Source of the DNA: an uncultured Muribaculaceae bacterium
GTDB lineage: Bacteria > Bacteroidota > Bacteroidia > Bacteroidales > Muribaculaceae
Length of the DNA stretch: 64,000 bases
Reading direction: 5' to 3'
Assembly: GCA_947178505.1 (NCBI GenBank)
Contig: CAMWYR010000002.1
Span: 1-64,000 of the forward strand
A program made the translations under genes and the position numbers. The notes beneath the pieces were generated by a model that was not told the DNA's origin, ran no database searches, and saw only the letters and a list, made by a program, of their open reading frames with translations. Shown piece by piece: positions 52,713-61,961 of the stretch (positions are counted from its first letter, which is position 1; each line of letters begins with the position of its first letter).

Positions 52713-55598
52713 ATGCCGAAATACGATACTTACACCCCCGAAATCAATTACACGGAAGATTCCCCTGCGACAGAAGAACAGAACGCGCCCCGAGAGCCTG
52801 AACAGCCGAGACGCCGCATAAAGCCCGGCCGACAGAAAAAGCAAAAGCAAAAGCCTCAGCCTGAGAAGAAAGAGAAGAAGGCTTCTGAGCATAGGGAGCT
52901 CCCTTCGCTCCGCAATATCATCAAGTGGTTCAGGAGTCCGTCCGCCCGAATCCTGTGGGGTATTTTCATGGGTTGTATTACGATCTATCTCGCTGTATCT
53001 TTCGTGGGTTACTTCCGCACGTGCATAGAAGACCAGTCGAAAATCACAGGTGTGGCAATGGGTGCATCCACTGATATCTCCAATCCCGGTGGGGAAGGGG
53101 GAGCCCGCCTGGCTGAATTCCTTATTAACGAAGGCTTCGGACTGGGTGCGCTCGTTATAATAATCTGGACTGGCGCTCTCTCGCTGAAGGCCCTTGTCGG
53201 CAAACCCCGCTTCCGTTCCGTTGATTTTACGATCAAGTGCCTTGTTGCTCTGATTACGGTATCACTGATTATTGGACTGATCACCTACAGCGTGCATACG
53301 CCGGTGAACTGGGGTGGCTATCATGGCACCTATGTAAATGAATTCATCATCCATTTTATAGGCACGATAGGGGCCGTGCTCCTGAGCATTTTCATGTTGG
53401 CGCTCTTTATTGTGATCTGTCTGCGCGATCTCGTCAATTGGTTGCTGCGTCTGAAGCACAAGCATGATGAGAAGCGCCGCATACTGGCTGAGGAGAAGGC
53501 TGCGCGTCTTGCTAAGGAGGCAGAAATCAAACAGATGCGCGAACAGGAGCAGATCGACGACCTGAAGGCCGGGGAAACTTCATATCTCCCCAAGACCGAT
53601 AATACCGACTCTACTCCCAAGGAGGAATTCCAGTTCTCGGAGAGCGACGGCTCCATTTATGAATATTCTGAACTCAACGACTCGGTGAGGCCTACGTCTC
53701 AGGTAGTGGATCCATATTATACTCCCGGTCCGGCATATCGCCCGGTTGAGGATAGTGATGCCGTCAGTGGAGCGGAGGTTCCTTCTGAGGCAATAGAGAA
53801 GCCGGAGGTATTAGAAGGATTGGAAGAGTCGGAGAAATTGGAGAAGCCGGATGAAATAGAGAGCGCCGGAAAATATGATTCTTCAGAGACTTCTGACACG
53901 ACTGGCTCTAATGATCCTAATGACCCTAAAGACCTTACCGATCCGAATAGTTCTACCGGCTTTACTGACTCTTCTGACACTTCGGAGGCCTCGGACGCTT
54001 ATCAATCAGAGGAGCAGGAGGAGGGAGTCTCTCCTATGGTGGTGAATGTCAATTCCATCAGTCAGACCGGGGGCAATCGCTATCGTCCTGATATCGAACA
54101 TTTCGAATCGCATAAATATAATTTTCCCCCCTTCAACATCCTGCGTGAGGGAGTGGAGCGCGTGAGTGTTGATGTTGACGAGCAGAATGAAAATAAGCGT
54201 AAGATTGAAAAGACGCTCCTCGATTTCGGAATTCCCATCACAAGAATCGAGGCTACGGTCGGACCGACAGTAACGCTCTATGAGATAGTGCCCGACACGG
54301 GTGTTAAGATTTCTAAAATCCGCAGTCTTGTGGATGATATCGCACTCAGTCTCTCAGCGATCGGTGTGCGTATCATTGCTCCTATTCCGGGTAAAGGCAC
54401 CGTCGGTATTGAGGTTGCTAACAAGGACCCGCAGGTGGTGTCGATGCGCACCATCATCAGATCTAAGAAATATCAGGAATCACGTTATAACCTCCCAATT
54501 GCACTCGGATCGACAATTTCCAACGACGTCTATATCACCGACCTTGCCAAAATGCCTCACCTTCTTGTGGCAGGTGCGACGGGTCAGGGTAAGTCGGTTG
54601 GACTGAATGCCATTATTGCCTCCCTGCTCTATTGCAAGGCTCCCCATGAGGTGAAATTCGTGATGATCGACCCGAAGCAGGTGGAGTTCAGCCTTTACAA
54701 TAAGTTGAAAAACTACTATCTCGCCTCAATTCCCGGGGAGGAGGATGAGCCGGTGATCACGGAGATGTCAAAGGTAGAGGCTACGCTCAATTCTCTATGC
54801 ATCGAGATGGAGCAGCGCTACACTCTGCTTAAGAATGCTCAGACCCGCAACATTGAGGAATACAATGCCAAAATCCGAGAGGGCAAGCTCAATCCCGGCG
54901 AGGGCCATCGGTTTCTTCCCTATATCGTAGTGGTGGTCGATGAGTTCGGCGACCTTAAGATGGTGCTCGGCAACAATGTCGAGATGCCTATCGCGCGTCT
55001 TGCTCAGAAGGCCCGTGCAGTCGGAATGCATGTGATTATTGCCACGCAGCGTCCCTCCACCAATGTCATCACGGGTATCATCAAGGCCAACTTCCCGGCC
55101 CGTATATCGTTCAAGGTGACTTCGGGAGTTGACTCAAAGACAATTCTTGACACTCCCGGAGCCCAGCAACTTATCGGTCGCGGCGATATGCTCATCTTCA
55201 ATAATTCGGAGATGGTGCGCGTGCAGTGTGCCTTTATCGACACTCCGGAGGTCGCTTCTATATGCGAGTATATTGAGCATCAGCCTTATCCACAGGGAGT
55301 CTATCTGCTTCCGGAGCCGAATCTTGACGGCGCCGGCGACGGCGCCGATGGCGGCGGGGGAGGTCCTGTTGGTGATCGTGATAATCTTTTCACTGAAGTT
55401 GCGCGCGCCGTCGTTCAGTCGGGAAAGGCATCCACTTCATCCGTACAACGTCACTATGAGATCGGCTATAATCGTGCCGGCCGAATCATGGATCAGCTTG
55501 AACGGGCAGGTATTGTCGGACCGTCGCAGGGTGGCAAGCCCCGTGCGGTGCTAATGACTCCGATGGATCTTGAAGAATATCTTTCTAGTCTCGGTTAA
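52713..55598 (+). CDS. ftsK: DNA translocase FtsK
   Basis: FtsK pumps chromosome ends through the division septum. The 961-residue protein has four membrane helices (within about residues 75-245), a Ser/Asp/Glu/Pro-rich linker (about 265-470), and the motor domain. Walker A is GATGQGKS at 621-628, Walker B is VVVVDEFGDL near 742-751, and the C-terminal gamma winged helix (about 890-960) should read polar sequences. Repetition of Asp, Ser and Thr in the linker is strong. The ATG at 52713 fits the promoter. lolA and trxB follow. Confidence 0.93.
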   Translation: MPKYDTYTPEINYTEDSPATEEQNAPREPEQPRRRIKPGRQKKQKQKPQPEKKEKKASEHRELPSLRNIIKWFRSPSARILWGIFMGCITIYLAVSFVGYFRTCIEDQSKITGVAMGASTDISNPGGEGGARLAEFLINEGFGLGALVIIIWTGALSLKALVGKPRFRSVDFTIKCLVALITVSLIIGLITYSVHTPVNWGGYHGTYVNEFIIHFIGTIGAVLLSIFMLALFIVICLRDLVNWLLRLKHKHDEKRRILAEEKAARLAKEAEIKQMREQEQIDDLKAGETSYLPKTDNTDSTPKEEFQFSESDGSIYEYSELNDSVRPTSQVVDPYYTPGPAYRPVEDSDAVSGAEVPSEAIEKPEVLEGLEESEKLEKPDEIESAGKYDSSETSDTTGSNDPNDPKDLTDPNSSTGFTDSSDTSEASDAYQSEEQEEGVSPMVVNVNSISQTGGNRYRPDIEHFESHKYNFPPFNILREGVERVSVDVDEQNENKRKIEKTLLDFGIPITRIEATVGPTVTLYEIVPDTGVKISKIRSLVDDIALSLSAIGVRIIAPIPGKGTVGIEVANKDPQVVSMRTIIRSKKYQESRYNLPIALGSTISNDVYITDLAKMPHLLVAGATGQGKSVGLNAIIASLLYCKAPHEVKFVMIDPKQVEFSLYNKLKNYYLASIPGEEDEPVITEMSKVEATLNSLCIEMEQRYTLLKNAQTRNIEEYNAKIREGKLNPGEGHRFLPYIVVVVDEFGDLKMVLGNNVEMPIARLAQKARAVGMHVIIATQRPSTNVITGIIKANFPARISFKVTSGVDSKTILDTPGAQQLIGRGDMLIFNNSEMVRVQCAFIDTPEVASICEYIEHQPYPQGVYLLPEPNLDGAGDGADGGGGGPVGDRDNLFTEVARAVVQSGKASTSSVQRHYEIGYNRAGRIMDQLERAGIVGPSQGGKPRAVLMTPMDLEEYLSSLG

Positions 55599-55612
55599 TA
55601 CATCTCTTAATT

Positions 55613-56236
55613 ATGAAACCTTTCAGCTTCAGAAATCTACTCTCACTTCTCATAATGCTCGTCGTGACGGGAGGAATGTTCGCACAATCTCCTGCGACAG
55701 TGCTCGATGAAGCCGTCGGTAAGATTCAGAAGGCCGGCTCGGTAAGCTGCAAGTTCAGGATTGCATCATCGGCCGATAAACTTTCCGGCACATTAATGTC
55801 ATCCGGGTCGAAGTTCCGGCTGGACACTCCTGCAGGCAAGACATGGTTTGACGGCAAGAAGATGTGGACCTCGAATCCGCGTTCGAAAGAGATCACATTG
55901 GTGAATCCCTCATCGCAGGAAGTGCGTGAGATCAATCCTTTCGCCTATCTGAATTCATACCGTTCCGATTTTGTCGTAGCATATTCAAAGAGGAAGGATC
56001 CGGCGAGTCATCTTGTGCTGCTGAATCCTCGTGACAAGAAGTCGGATATCAAGGCTGTGGAGGTGGCCATCAATAAGAAGACTATGTTACCGGAACGGTT
56101 CATCATTCGCGACAATCGGGACAGGATAACGACTGTTTACGTTGATGCCTTGTCCATTACCGACCGTCCGTCAGCCGAATCTTTCGCATGTCCGGTTGAG
56201 AAAATGACAGATTACGAGCTCGTCGATCTTCGCTGA
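55613..56236 (+). CDS. lolA: LolA-like periplasmic lipoprotein carrier
   Basis: The 207-residue protein has a signal peptide (about 1-25, ending FAQS) and the half-barrel LolA fold pattern: FRIASSADKLSGTLMSSGSKFRLDTPAGKTWFDGKKMW. LolA carries lipoproteins across the periplasm. This family is divergent in Bacteroidota, so the exact role is moderately certain. It lies 14 bp after ftsK, a pairing I recall as common in Bacteroidota. Confidence 0.8.
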   Translation: MKPFSFRNLLSLLIMLVVTGGMFAQSPATVLDEAVGKIQKAGSVSCKFRIASSADKLSGTLMSSGSKFRLDTPAGKTWFDGKKMWTSNPRSKEITLVNPSSQEVREINPFAYLNSYRSDFVVAYSKRKDPASHLVLLNPRDKKSDIKAVEVAINKKTMLPERFIIRDNRDRITTVYVDALSITDRPSAESFACPVEKMTDYELVDLR

Positions 56237-56363
56237 TTGATTAAATTCAGCGGTTTGACAATCGGATCATGAATAAAATTCCCTTCTGAAGTGTTATATC
56301 CAGTAGGGGATGTATGATGTGCAAGCCCTAACGTATTAACTAAGGAAACAAAGAGATACAATT

Positions 56364-57305
56364 ATGGAAGATATAAAGACCAAAGTACTCATTATTGGAT
56401 CCGGCCCGGCAGGATATACAGCCGGCATATATGCATCACGTGCCAATCTTTCTCCTGTGCTTCTTCAAGGCCCGCAACCCGGCGGACAACTCACTCAGAC
56501 CACTGAGATAGAGAATTTCCCCGGTTATCCTAACGGCATCCAGGGGCCGGCGATGATGCAGGAACTTCGCGATCAGGCTGAGCGCTTCGGCACGACAATC
56601 ATCAACCGTCTCATCACAAAGGTTGACTTCAGCAAGCGTCCCTTCGTTTGTCATGACGACCGCGGCACACGCTATGAGGCTGATACCGTAATCATAGCCA
56701 CGGGAGCGTCGGCGCGTTACCTCGGACTCGATGATGAAGTGAAATACAATGGTCTCGGCGTAAGCGCATGCGCTACATGCGACGGTTTCTTCTACCGCAA
56801 CCGAACAGTTGCTGTTGTCGGTGGCGGAGATACTGCTTGTGAAGAGGCCCTTTATCTTTCTACGCTCGCAAAGAAAGTCTATATGATAGTGCGCAAGGAT
56901 TATCTGCGTGCTTCCAAGGTCATGAAAGAGCGCGTGGAACAGCGAGAGAATATCGAGGTGCTCTTCCGTTGCAATACGGTCGGTCTGTATGGCGAAGGTG
57001 GCGTCGAAGGCGCACACATCGTTCGTAATCTGGGGGAGGACAATGAGGAGAAATTTGATCTCCCCCTCGACGGATTCTTCCTTGCAATCGGGCATGATCC
57101 CAACACTGGTGTGTTCAAGGATGCTATCGAACTCGATAAGGAAGGCTACATCGTAACTAAGGCTCCTACGACCGCGACAAGCGTCGATGGTGTGTTCGCC
57201 GCCGGCGACTGCGCTGATCCCATCTACCGGCAGGCAATCACCTCGGCTGGTACAGGTTGCCGCGCGGCTATGGATGCCGAACGCTTCCTGATGGAGCATG
57301 AATGA
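56364..57305 (+). CDS. trxB: Thioredoxin-disulfide reductase
   Basis: TrxB uses NADPH to reduce thioredoxin. The 313-residue flavoprotein has the FAD loop IIGSGPAGYTAGIYA (about 10-24), redox site CATCD with Cys136 and Cys139, the NADPH loop VGGGDTACEEA (about 154-164) and FAAGDCAD near 280. Length is typical. It could serve the CPHC thioredoxin at 11033 or ordinary thioredoxins elsewhere in the genome. Confidence 0.95.
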   Translation: MEDIKTKVLIIGSGPAGYTAGIYASRANLSPVLLQGPQPGGQLTQTTEIENFPGYPNGIQGPAMMQELRDQAERFGTTIINRLITKVDFSKRPFVCHDDRGTRYEADTVIIATGASARYLGLDDEVKYNGLGVSACATCDGFFYRNRTVAVVGGGDTACEEALYLSTLAKKVYMIVRKDYLRASKVMKERVEQRENIEVLFRCNTVGLYGEGGVEGAHIVRNLGEDNEEKFDLPLDGFFLAIGHDPNTGVFKDAIELDKEGYIVTKAPTTATSVDGVFAAGDCADPIYRQAITSAGTGCRAAMDAERFLMEHE

Positions 57306-57359
57306 TGCTTCCCGAGATGTGATCACCCTTAGCACGAAGCCTTTATAATCATTAAGCGA

Positions 57360-57812
57360 ATGAGTAACAAGCAGGATATTCTCGACCGACGCTATCTACG
57401 TATGGCCCGCATCTGGAGCGAAAACTCCTATTGCGTTCGCCGCAAGGTAGGTGCGCTCATCGTGAAAGACAAGATGATAATTTCAGACGGCTACAACGGA
57501 ACCCCCTCCGGCTTCCCGAATGTTTGCGAGTCGGAAGAGGGGTACACGTTCCCTTACGTGCTGCACGCCGAGGCAAACGCCATCACCAAGGTCGCAAGGA
57601 GCAATAACTCAAGTGAAGGTAGCACCCTCTACATCACGGCGAGTCCCTGCATGGAGTGTTCGAAACTAATTATTCAGTCAGGTATCCGCAGGGTGGTCTT
57701 CTCTGAACTATACAGAATCACTGATGGTCTCGATCTTCTTGAGAAGGCCGGCATCGAGGTGGTTTACATCCCGCTTGATCAATCGTCTGACGACGAAGAA
57801 AATAATGAATAA
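57360..57812 (+). CDS. dCMP deaminase-like zinc enzyme
   Basis: The 150-residue cytidine/deoxycytidylate deaminase family member has zinc motifs HAEANAI (about residues 62-68) and SPCMECSKLI (about 87-96). It should convert dCMP to dUMP for thymidylate synthesis; ComEB-like naming is also used. The stop overlaps the S41 protease start by 8 bp, which indicates co-transcription. Confidence 0.9.
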   Translation: MSNKQDILDRRYLRMARIWSENSYCVRRKVGALIVKDKMIISDGYNGTPSGFPNVCESEEGYTFPYVLHAEANAITKVARSNNSSEGSTLYITASPCMECSKLIIQSGIRRVVFSELYRITDGLDLLEKAGIEVVYIPLDQSSDDEENNE

Positions 57813-59418
57813 ACGAAAGAATCTTTCAGCCGTCTTGATTCCGCTGGTGCTTGCCGTCGGGATCATTGGCGGCTTTTTTATAGGAAAACAGGTAACGAGA
57901 GGTCGCTTGTCGCCGGAGGAGGAGAAAATCCGTATGGTGATGAGCCTGATTAAGTCGCAGTATGTTGATGAAGTCAACACCGATAGTTTGCTCGATCTAA
58001 CTATCCCTGAAATTCTCTCCATGCTCGACCCGCATTCCGTATACATCCCTGCTTCAGAACTTCAGGCCACCAACGATGACCTTGATAGTTCGTTCGGTGG
58101 TGTGGGCGTTATGTTCCAGGTGCTTAACGACACGGTCAACGTTGTAGAGGTCGTGGCGGGGGGGCCCTCGGAAAGTGTCGGGCTTCTTCCCGGCGACATG
58201 ATCCTTCAGGCCGACGATGTCGTGCTCACCGGCGACTCAATCACTTCAGATCTTGTATTCAGGACTTTGCGAGGAAAGGAGGGCACGAAAGTCAACGTGA
58301 AGATTAAGCGTAAATCTTCAGAGACTCCGATCAATTATGAAATAACTCGCGGCCAGATTCCGACGAATAGTGTGGACGCGTCTTACATGCTCAATGATTC
58401 GGTCGGCTACGTGAAGGTTTCCAAATTCGCACGCAACACTTACAACGAGTTTTTCGAAAACCTCGGTAAACTCCGTTCTGAAGGCGCTATAAGCTACGTC
58501 GTGGATCTCAGAGGAAATTCAGGTGGATTTATGGATCAGGCCATATATATGGTCAACGAATTCCTGCCCGCCGGACGCACTATCGTCTATACGAAAGGGC
58601 GCACAAAGGAGAACGAGACGCTTGCCATCAGCGACGGCTCAGGTAATTTCCAGAACGCCGGTCTCACTGTTCTCACCAACGAATATTCGGCATCGGCCTC
58701 TGAAATCTTTGCGGGAGCCATCCAGGATAACGATCGCGGCACGGTTATCGGGCGCCGCACGTTTGGAAAGGGTCTCGTTCAGAATCAGATTGATCTCCCT
58801 GACAGTTCGGCAGTCCGCCTTACCGTCGCACGTTACTATACTCCGTCCGGACGTTCAATCCAGAAGGAATATACCCGTGGCAAGGGCGGTAAATATGAGC
58901 TTGACATCCTCGACCGCTTTAACCACGGCGAGTTCTACTCGGCCGACAGCATTCATCTCGACAAGTCGAAAAAGTTCCATACGATCGGCGGCCGGGAAGT
59001 GTACGGTGGGGGAGGAATCATGCCTGATATCTTCGTGCCCGAGGACACGACCGAGATTACGTCTTACTACATTCAGGTAAGCAATCTGGGACTCATTCAG
59101 AAATTTGCCCGCGAAATGGCCGACGCTTATCGGCCCATGATGAAGGAGAATAAGTCGCTCGCACAGCTTGAGCGTATCCTACCCCGCGACAATGCGCTGC
59201 TCAACGCCTTCGTCGACTTTGCCGCTAAGAACGGCGTGCCTGCGCGTTGGTTCTATATCAATAAGTCGAAGGCTCTTTTGATCAATTATATCAAGGCATA
59301 TATAGCTCGCGATCTCGTAGGTTATGAGGCTTGCATCCGCATACTAAATCAGAAGGATCCGACCATCGATAAGGCTTTGCAGGAAATTATCTCCGGGAAG
59401 ATTCCCAAGCAACCTTAA
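57805..59418 (+). CDS. S41 C-terminal processing protease
   Basis: A 537-residue exported or membrane-anchored protease. Helix near residues 9-27, a PDZ domain (about 85-165, GVGVMFQVLND and GGPSESVGLLPGDMI), then the S41 catalytic core with SASASE at 295-300 and Lys322 in GKGLVQ. It cleaves C-terminal tails of envelope proteins. A C-terminal helical region of about 120 residues follows. The ATG at 57805 was chosen because it begins the basic N terminus and anchor; an upstream start would lie in the deaminase gene. Confidence 0.9.
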   Translation: MNKRKNLSAVLIPLVLAVGIIGGFFIGKQVTRGRLSPEEEKIRMVMSLIKSQYVDEVNTDSLLDLTIPEILSMLDPHSVYIPASELQATNDDLDSSFGGVGVMFQVLNDTVNVVEVVAGGPSESVGLLPGDMILQADDVVLTGDSITSDLVFRTLRGKEGTKVNVKIKRKSSETPINYEITRGQIPTNSVDASYMLNDSVGYVKVSKFARNTYNEFFENLGKLRSEGAISYVVDLRGNSGGFMDQAIYMVNEFLPAGRTIVYTKGRTKENETLAISDGSGNFQNAGLTVLTNEYSASASEIFAGAIQDNDRGTVIGRRTFGKGLVQNQIDLPDSSAVRLTVARYYTPSGRSIQKEYTRGKGGKYELDILDRFNHGEFYSADSIHLDKSKKFHTIGGREVYGGGGIMPDIFVPEDTTEITSYYIQVSNLGLIQKFAREMADAYRPMMKENKSLAQLERILPRDNALLNAFVDFAAKNGVPARWFYINKSKALLINYIKAYIARDLVGYEACIRILNQKDPTIDKALQEIISGKIPKQP

Positions 59419-59439
59419 CGCCTCCTGAAACGTTATATG

Positions 59440-59475
59440 AGTAGGGGACTCCGGTTTTCCACCGGGTTCCCTACT
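59440..59475 (+). terminator. Terminator after the S41 protease gene
   Basis: AGTAGGGGAC and GTTCCCTACT pair with one mismatch, extended by CCGG/CCGG, around TTTTCCA. A short T-rich stretch follows. It separates the protease from the next gene. Confidence 0.6.
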
Positions 59476-59547
59476 TATTGTTTCATAACATATTCCAGTA
59501 ATTATTCTCCCTCCCTGCCCATTAAGAATAAACTCCCGATAGATATC

Positions 59548-60111
59548 ATGGAAAAAAGCGAAATCAGAAGAAAGATAAAGGCTATGAAGGCCCTGATGCT
59601 CGAACACGAGAAGCTCGAGGCGGCCGACAGAGTGTTTGAAATGCTTGAGCAGAACGCAGCGTTCATGCTTGCCGAAAAAATACTTATGTATCATTCACTG
59701 CCTGACGAACTCCCGACTCAGCGCTTTCTCAAGAAATGGAATAACAGGAAGAAATTTTATCTTCCCCGTGTGAATGGAGTCGATCTTGAGATCCTTCCTT
59801 ATAATGAGAGCCGTCTGGAACTCGGCGCTTTTCATATTGAGGAACCGACCGGAACTGAGACAGTAAGCCCCTCCGAAATAGAGATGGTTGTTGTGCCTGC
59901 CGTTGCTTACGATGAGCAAGGCAATCGTCTGGGACGCGGCAAGGGTTTCTACGATCGCCTGCTTGCCTCTACGAAGGCCACGAAAGTAGGCATCGCTTTC
60001 GATTTCCAGGTAGTGGATGAAGTTCCTGTCGAGCCGCACGATGTTTCGATGGATATTGTCATCTCTCCTTCGCGTATGCGGGTGCTCCGTAAGGTCAAGA
60101 CCCGTCGCTGA
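59548..60111 (+). CDS. 5-formyltetrahydrofolate cyclo-ligase
   Basis: The enzyme uses ATP to convert 5-formyl-THF to 5,10-methenyl-THF. The 187-residue protein has an N-terminal basic helix (EKSEIRRKIKAMKAL), the substrate segment near KKFYLPRV, and the signature GRGKGFYDRLL (about 131-141) for ATP binding. The ATG at 59548 gives the usual family length; the open frame upstream includes the preceding terminator. Confidence 0.9.
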   Translation: MEKSEIRRKIKAMKALMLEHEKLEAADRVFEMLEQNAAFMLAEKILMYHSLPDELPTQRFLKKWNNRKKFYLPRVNGVDLEILPYNESRLELGAFHIEEPTGTETVSPSEIEMVVVPAVAYDEQGNRLGRGKGFYDRLLASTKATKVGIAFDFQVVDEVPVEPHDVSMDIVISPSRMRVLRKVKTRR

Positions 60112-60142
60112 GCCTCTTCATTGCAGCAGATGCAGAAAAATT

Positions 60143-60182
60143 AATTGCCCTCGCCGAACTGTCGGTAAGGGCATTTGATTTT
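60143..60182 (+). terminator. Terminator between the cyclo-ligase gene and cdsA
   Basis: TGCCCT (60145-60150) pairs with AGGGCA, with an inner CCGA/TCGG stem, and the plus strand continues TTTGATTTTA. The two flanking genes converge. Confidence 0.65.
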
Positions 60183-60227
60183 ATTTCGTTATTCTCAGTC
60201 GTCGCAATACCGAAGAGAACCGGAGGT

Positions 60228-61046
60228 TCAGAACATTAAAAGTGTGCAGAGGTAAATTGCAAGCGCGGGAAGCACGAGAAGGAGCGAGTCGATGCGGTCG
60301 AGAATTCCGCCGTGGCCCGGAATTAGCGATCCGGAATCCTTGATATGAAGCGACCGCTTGAACATAGATTCAATCAAATCACCCCATGTTCCGATCGTTG
60401 ATACTATTACGCCTAATATGATCCACGCCGGAATTGTGAAGAAATATTTGTCGGTCTGGAAGAATCCGTTGCAGTATACGCCGAAGAGCCATGATGCCAC
60501 CACGCAGAAAAGGAATCCACCGAAGAATCCTTCCCAGGTTTTGTTGGGGGATATGCGTTCAAATAACTTGTGTCGTCCCATCAAGCTGCCAACGATGAAT
60601 GCGCCTGTGTCGTTAAGCCATATAAGAATGAATATGGCTAAAAGAATCATTGGGGAGAAGAAGCAGGCAATCCCGGTCATGATCGCCATCGGGAAGCCGA
60701 TGTAGATCTGCGTGAGCATCGAGCGGGAAAGGCCCTGAAGCGGACGGTCGGAATTAATATAGAGCTGGAGAATGAATCTGCATAGTAGCACGACCCCCCA
60801 GACAATCAGCGGATAACCTAAATAGCCGAAGCAGAGACAAAGACATCCCACCACATCAAGCGCAATCGCCGGGATAGTGTTTTCCGACACGGAATGGGTC
60901 ATTTTATTGAATTCCACGCAACCGAGAGCGGAAAAAAGCATGGCCAGCGCGGTCACACCCGGGAGTCCGAGGTAGATGCAGAGCACGATTAAACCGCAGT
61001 AAACAACTCCCGAAACCGCCCGGAGACCTACTTTCTTTAAACTCAT
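60228..61046 (-). CDS. cdsA: Phosphatidate cytidylyltransferase
   Basis: CdsA makes CDP-diacylglycerol from phosphatidate and CTP at the inner membrane. The 272-residue protein has about eight helices and the family block SPNKTWEGFFGG (about 165-176) and DLIESMFKRSLHIKDSGSLIPGHGGILDR (signature, split as DLIESMFKR then KDSGSLIPGHGGILDR). It is 21 bp after the GT2 gene. It uses the phosphatidate formed by PlsC. Confidence 0.94.
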   Translation of the reverse strand: MSLKKVGLRAVSGVVYCGLIVLCIYLGLPGVTALAMLFSALGCVEFNKMTHSVSENTIPAIALDVVGCLCLCFGYLGYPLIVWGVVLLCRFILQLYINSDRPLQGLSRSMLTQIYIGFPMAIMTGIACFFSPMILLAIFILIWLNDTGAFIVGSLMGRHKLFERISPNKTWEGFFGGFLFCVVASWLFGVYCNGFFQTDKYFFTIPAWIILGVIVSTIGTWGDLIESMFKRSLHIKDSGSLIPGHGGILDRIDSLLLVLPALAIYLCTLLMF

Positions 61047-61067
61047 ATTACTGTTGAAATCAATAAT

Positions 61068-61802
61068 TTAACAGAACGATTTCTTATTGAATATGCTCCG
61101 CATCTTCAAGGAAATGACGCCAAATATGGCTTCTCCGAATATGCTGGAGTTCATCTTCGATGTGCCTAACTGTCGATTGACGAACACGATGGGCACCTCC
61201 ACAATCTTGAACTTCTTGAAATGAGCTTTGAATTTCATTTCAATCTGGAAAGCGTAGCCTTTGAAGCGGATCTTATCAAGATCGAGCGCGCGGAGCACGT
61301 CGGCTTTATAGCATACGAATCCGGCGGTCGAGTCGCGCAGGCTCATGCGCGTGATCATACGCACATATACCGACGCGAAATACGACATAAGTACGCGCCC
61401 CATCGGCCAATTCACGACATTTACCCCCGAGATATAGCGTGAGCCTATAGCCACATCCGCCCCCTCATCCTTACACGCATGGTAAAGTTTGGGAAGATCA
61501 GCCGGATTGTGCGAGAAGTCGGCATCCATCTCAATGATATAGGAGTAATTGCGTTCCAAAGCCCATTTGAAGCCATGGATATATGCCGTGCCGAGTCCTA
61601 ATTTACCCGTCCGCGTCTCCATGAACACCCGGCCAGGGTATTGCTCCATCTTGAGCCTTACGGCTTCCTGAGTGCCGTCGGGCGACGCATCATCGATGAC
61701 GAGCAAATCAAACCGATCGGCCAATTCCATCACCGCATCGATTATATTACCGATGTTCTCTATTTCATTGTATGTGGGAATTATGACCAGTGCTTCGCTC
61801 AT
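61068..61802 (-). CDS. GT2 glycosyltransferase, polyprenyl-phosphate mannose/glucose synthase-like
   Basis: A 244-residue family 2 transferase with VIIPTYNEIENI (about 5-16), the metal-binding DDASPDGT and EMDADFSHNPADLP (about 88-101), and the DPM-like tail KFKIVEVPIVFVNRQLGTSKM. It resembles dolichyl-phosphate-mannose synthase and should transfer a sugar to polyprenyl phosphate. The soluble form lacks C-terminal helices. The ATG at 61802 fits the promoter at 61827-61834. Confidence 0.87.
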   Translation of the reverse strand: MSEALVIIPTYNEIENIGNIIDAVMELADRFDLLVIDDASPDGTQEAVRLKMEQYPGRVFMETRTGKLGLGTAYIHGFKWALERNYSYIIEMDADFSHNPADLPKLYHACKDEGADVAIGSRYISGVNVVNWPMGRVLMSYFASVYVRMITRMSLRDSTAGFVCYKADVLRALDLDKIRFKGYAFQIEMKFKAHFKKFKIVEVPIVFVNRQLGTSKMNSSIFGEAIFGVISLKMRSIFNKKSFC

Positions 61803-61826
61803 TCTCATACGCTTTAAATTAACGTG

Positions 61827-61834
61827 CAAATTTA
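61827..61834 (-). promoter_or_regulatory. Promoter -7 element for the GT2-cdsA pair
   Basis: TAAATTTG on the minus strand, a perfect match, 25 nt before the start at 61802. It excludes the in-frame start at 61829. Confidence 0.5.
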
Positions 61835-61961
61835 ACGAAAAAATCTTTTCGTTTCAGTCCTTATGCTATAAAAAATGTTAATAGCGTATAATTATATAAG
61901 CGCACTCTCAGGCCACCGGCGCGTTCCACCCGCGCAATGACCCTCGCTCAGTCGCATGATC

